From positions 7,430 to 71,429 of the forward strand of contig NZ_JBFLVD010000026.1 in the NCBI RefSeq assembly GCF_040750395.1: a stretch of DNA of 64,000 nucleotides, given 5' to 3'. Source of the stretch: Scandinavium sp002470465 (GTDB lineage Bacteria; Pseudomonadota; Gammaproteobacteria; Enterobacterales; Enterobacteriaceae). The position numbers and the translations under genes are program-made. Below the pieces are notes generated by a model, which was not told the DNA's origin, ran no database searches, and saw nothing but the letters and a program-made list of their open reading frames with translations. Of this stretch, positions 61,416-64,000 are shown one piece after another; within the stretch, counting starts at the first letter, position 1; each line of letters begins with the position of its first letter.

Positions 61416-62279
61416 ATGGAAGATTTGAACGTTGTCGACAGTATTAATCATGCTGGATCGTGGCTGGTGCGAAACCAGGCGCTATTGCTGAGCTATGCGG
61501 TAAATATCGTTGCCGCCATTGCCATTATTATTGTCGGGATGATTATCGCCCGTATGGTGTCAAATGCAGTCAACCGCGTGATGCGTGCACGTCAGCTTGA
61601 CGCCACCGTGGCCGATTTTCTCTCCGCGATGCTGCGCTATGCCATCATTGCCTTTACGCTGATTGCGGCGCTGGGGCGCGTCGGGGTGCAGACTGCGTCG
61701 GTCATTGCGGTTCTTGGTGCCGCCGGTCTGGCCGTTGGTCTGGCACTTCAGGGCTCGCTCTCTAACCTTGCTGCTGGCGTGCTGCTGGTTATGTTCCGCC
61801 CGTTCCGTGCCGGTGAATATGTTGATTTAGGTGGCATAGCGGGAACGGTGCTTAACGTGCAGATCTTCTCCACCACGATGCGTACAGCAGACGGCAAAAT
61901 CGTTGTTGTCCCCAACGGCAAAATCATCGCCGGGAACATCATTAATTTCTCCCGGGAGCCGGTGCGCCGCAATGAGTTTATTATTGGCGTGGCCTATGAC
62001 TCTGACATCGATCAGGTCAAACAGCTGCTGACTAACATTATCGAATCCGATGAGCGTATCCTGAAAGATCGCGAGCTTACAGTGCGTCTGAATGAGCTTG
62101 GCGCGTCCTCAATCAACTTTGTGGTTCGCGTATGGAGTAAAAGCAGCGATCTGCAAAACGTTTACTGGGATGTGCTGGAGCGCGTGAAGCGTGATTTCGA
62201 TGCCAACGGCATCAGCTTCCCGTATCCGCAGATGGACGTGAATTTCAAACGTGTGAAAGAGCAGGACGAAGCTGCATAA
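61416..62279 (+). CDS. mscS: Small-conductance mechanosensitive channel
   Basis: A homoheptameric inner-membrane channel that releases solutes on hypo-osmotic shock. It is 287 aa from ATG 61416 (MEDLNVVDSI); the open frame begins 15 codons earlier without conservation. Three membrane segments are present, the third being the Gly/Ala-rich pore helix (LGAAGLAVGLALQGSLSNLA), followed by the cytosolic beta domain with MFRPFRAGEYVDLGG and PNGKIIAGNIINFSREP. Confidence 0.96.
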   Translation: MEDLNVVDSINHAGSWLVRNQALLLSYAVNIVAAIAIIIVGMIIARMVSNAVNRVMRARQLDATVADFLSAMLRYAIIAFTLIAALGRVGVQTASVIAVLGAAGLAVGLALQGSLSNLAAGVLLVMFRPFRAGEYVDLGGIAGTVLNVQIFSTTMRTADGKIVVVPNGKIIAGNIINFSREPVRRNEFIIGVAYDSDIDQVKQLLTNIIESDERILKDRELTVRLNELGASSINFVVRVWSKSSDLQNVYWDVLERVKRDFDANGISFPYPQMDVNFKRVKEQDEAA

Positions 62280-62302
62280 CGGCTTCGTTTATCCCTTTTC
62301 AT

Positions 62303-62325
62303 AACCCGCTCCGGCGGGTTTTTTC
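62303..62325 (+). terminator. Terminator after mscS
   Basis: AACCCGC, TCCG and GCGGGTT, followed by a run of T. Seven-pair stem 23 bases after the stop. Confidence 0.85.
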
Positions 62326-62375
62326 TTTTTTGCATTCTTCGCAGTCGTTGAAAATGAGTGGATATTAGTGAAGCT

Positions 62376-62399
62376 AATGGATGATTAATATTATCCATT
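62376..62399 (+). promoter_or_regulatory. Inverted repeat upstream of argO
   Basis: AATGGAT and ATCCATT are arms around an AT-rich centre, about 65 bases before the argO ATG; TATAGT at about 62422 could be the -10. argO is activated by the LysR-type protein ArgP in E. coli, and this is a possible binding site. The assignment is tentative. Confidence 0.35.
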
Positions 62400-62461
62400 T
62401 TATCTAATGGTGGATGCGCGCTATAGTTCGCCATTGACAGACAGTTAGCGAGAATATCATC

Positions 62462-63097
62462 ATGTTATCTTATTATTTTCAAGGGGTTGCGCTTGGTTCT
62501 GCCATGATTTTGCCCTTAGGCCCGCAAAATGCTTTTGTGATGAACCAGGGGATCCGTCGCCAGTATCACATTATGATCGCGTTTCTTTGTGCGCTGAGCG
62601 ATTTGCTGCTGATCTGCGCGGGCATTTTTGGCGGGAGCGCACTGCTGATGCAGTCGCCGTGGCTGATGGCTGCTGTCACCTGGGGCGGTGTAGCTTTCCT
62701 CTTATGGTATGGCTTTGGTGCCCTGAAAACCGCTATGGGCAGCAATCTTGAGCTCGCTACAGCTGAAGTTATGAAGCAAGGGCGATGGAAAATTATCGTT
62801 ACCATGCTGGCAGTGACCTGGCTTAATCCTCACGTTTATCTGGATACGTTTGTTGTATTGGGCAGCCTTGGCGGCCAGCTGGGCGCGGAGCCAAAACGCT
62901 GGTTTGCGCTGGGCACCGTCAGTGCTTCGTTCCTCTGGTTCTTCGGCCTGGCGTTGCTTGCCGCGTGGCTGGCACCGCGATTGCGCACCGCCCGGGCGCA
63001 GCGAATCATTAACCTGCTGGTCGGCCTGGTGATGTGGTTTATTGCGTTTCAACTGGCGAAAGAGGGGATTTCACACGTTCACGCGTTGTTCAACTAA
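62462..63097 (+). CDS. argO: Arginine exporter ArgO
   Basis: An inner-membrane exporter of the LysE family that removes excess arginine and canavanine. It is 211 aa, the E. coli length, with five or six hydrophobic segments. It starts MLSYYFQGVALGSAMILPLGPQNAFVMNQG and contains VTWLNPHVYLDTFVVLGS, both LysE signatures. Confidence 0.95.
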   Translation: MLSYYFQGVALGSAMILPLGPQNAFVMNQGIRRQYHIMIAFLCALSDLLLICAGIFGGSALLMQSPWLMAAVTWGGVAFLLWYGFGALKTAMGSNLELATAEVMKQGRWKIIVTMLAVTWLNPHVYLDTFVVLGSLGGQLGAEPKRWFALGTVSASFLWFFGLALLAAWLAPRLRTARAQRIINLLVGLVMWFIAFQLAKEGISHVHALFN

Positions 63098-63186
63098 GCC
63101 TTGTCTTATGGACATTTAGTCCCCAGAAGCTAAGCTTGCAGGCATGCGCCCTGTTTCGGGTGAATACGTAAAAAGGAGGAACGACA

Positions 63187-63945
63187 GTGAAGTTTAAAGT
63201 GATGGCCCTGGCGGCATTAGTGGGATTCAGTGTGATGTCGGTACAGGCAAATGAGTTGCCGGATGGACCGCACATTGTCACCTCCGGAACGGCAAGCGTG
63301 GACGCTGCGCCGGATATTGCAACTCTCGCGATTGAAGTGAACGTGGCGGCGAAAGACGCTGCATCAGCAAAGAAACAGGCCGACGATCGCGTAGCCCAGT
63401 ATCTCTCTTTCCTTGAGCAAAACGGTATTGCCAAGAAAGACATCAGTTCTGCGAACCTGCGTACCCAGCCCGATTACGACTATCAGAATGGCAAAAGCAT
63501 TCTGAAAGGTTACCGCGCGGTGCGTACCGTCGAAGTGACATTACGTCAGCTGGATAAGCTGAATTCGCTGCTGGACGGCGCGCTGAAAGCGGGGCTGAAC
63601 GAAATTCGTTCCGTTTCACTGGGCGTTGCGCAACCGGAAGAGTATAAAGACAAAGCCCGCAAAGCTGCGATTGATGACGCCGTGCATCAGGCTAAAGCGC
63701 TGGCCGAAGGCTTTAATGCGAAACTCGGCCCGGTTTACAGCGTGCGCTATCACGTGTCCAACTATCAGCCGAGCCCGATGGTTCGGATGATGAAGGCTTC
63801 AGCAGCTCCGGCGGCGGATTCTGCGCAGGAAACCTACGAGCAGCCAACGATTCAGTTCGACGATCAGGTGGACGTAGTCTTCCAGCTGGAAACGACTCAG
63901 GCGCAGCCACAAAAAGCGGCTGAGCCCGAAAAGAAAGCTGAATAA
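63187..63945 (+). CDS. yggE: SIMPL-domain periplasmic protein YggE
   Basis: A 252-aa exported protein of the SIMPL/BP26 family (DUF541), linked to oxidative-stress tolerance in E. coli. It has a signal peptide (hydrophobic about residues 5-20, ending VQA), then ISGTAS-like IVTSGTASVDAAPDIATLAIEVN. The C-terminal tail is rich in Gln, Lys and Pro and slightly longer than in E. coli. The GTG start is supported by AGGAGG seven bases upstream. Confidence 0.93.
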   Translation: MKFKVMALAALVGFSVMSVQANELPDGPHIVTSGTASVDAAPDIATLAIEVNVAAKDAASAKKQADDRVAQYLSFLEQNGIAKKDISSANLRTQPDYDYQNGKSILKGYRAVRTVEVTLRQLDKLNSLLDGALKAGLNEIRSVSLGVAQPEEYKDKARKAAIDDAVHQAKALAEGFNAKLGPVYSVRYHVSNYQPSPMVRMMKASAAPAADSAQETYEQPTIQFDDQVDVVFQLETTQAQPQKAAEPEKKAE

Positions 63946-64000
63946 TTCGCGCCAGCTGCACAGTAAAAAGCCGGGAATTTCCTAATGCCGATCGTTTAAG

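Overview
The window is chromosomal DNA of an enterobacterium close to Enterobacter, Lelliottia or Leclercia. From about 14 kb onward the gene order is that of the E. coli K-12 speC to yggE segment read in reverse (speC, nupG, mltC, yggX, mutY, trmB, yggL, yggN, hemW, rdgB, yggU, yggT, yggS, yggR, ruvX, yqgE, gshB, rsmE, endA, sprT, galP, metK, yqgB, speA, speB, loiP, tktA, epd, pgk, fbaA, mscS, argO, yggE). The encoded proteins are close in sequence and length to those of E. coli.

Region 1 (1 to about 13,856) is the end of an integrative and conjugative element of the PFL_47xx / SPI-7-like group. It abuts the 3' end of a tRNA-Phe gene (the pheV position) and carries a tyrosine recombinase next to it. 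The transfer module is visibly damaged. There is an apparent frameshift in the TraC-like ATPase at the window edge, an in-frame amber codon in the PFL_4709-type gene, and a deletion joining a 3'-truncated TraG-like gene to a 5'-truncated TraI-like gene. Two unrecognised genes, including one of 1,099 codons, sit as cargo between the ATPase and the PFL_4709-type gene.

Region 2 (13.9 to 41 kb) is core chromosome: polyamine synthesis (speC, yqgB-speA, speB), methionine activation (metK), galactose uptake (galP with a CRP-like site and two GalR/GalS-like operators), glutathione synthesis and several DNA and RNA maintenance genes. Local differences from E. coli are the absence of yqgA and of ansB-yggM, the latter replaced by a palindromic repeat array and a DUF559 gene. 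There is also an added CsgD-like regulator between yggR and ruvX.

Region 3 (39.96 to 54.3 kb) is a catabolic island between speB and loiP, which are neighbours in E. coli. It holds two MFS permeases, a Rieske ferredoxin, a small unrecognised protein, a Rieske oxygenase alpha subunit, a ferredoxin reductase, two SDR proteins, an extradiol-type VOC enzyme, an alpha/beta hydrolase, a cupin, an aspartate-dehydrogenase-like enzyme, an aldehyde dehydrogenase and a ThDP enzyme. An IclR regulator lies inside it. Three GTTTCA-N4-TGAAAC-type palindromes in the divergent promoter region are its likely operators. The substrate cannot be read from the sequence; this is the best candidate here for an undescribed pathway.

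Region 4 (54.4 to 64 kb) is core again: loiP, tktA, the epd-pgk-fbaA glycolytic cluster, mscS, argO and yggE.
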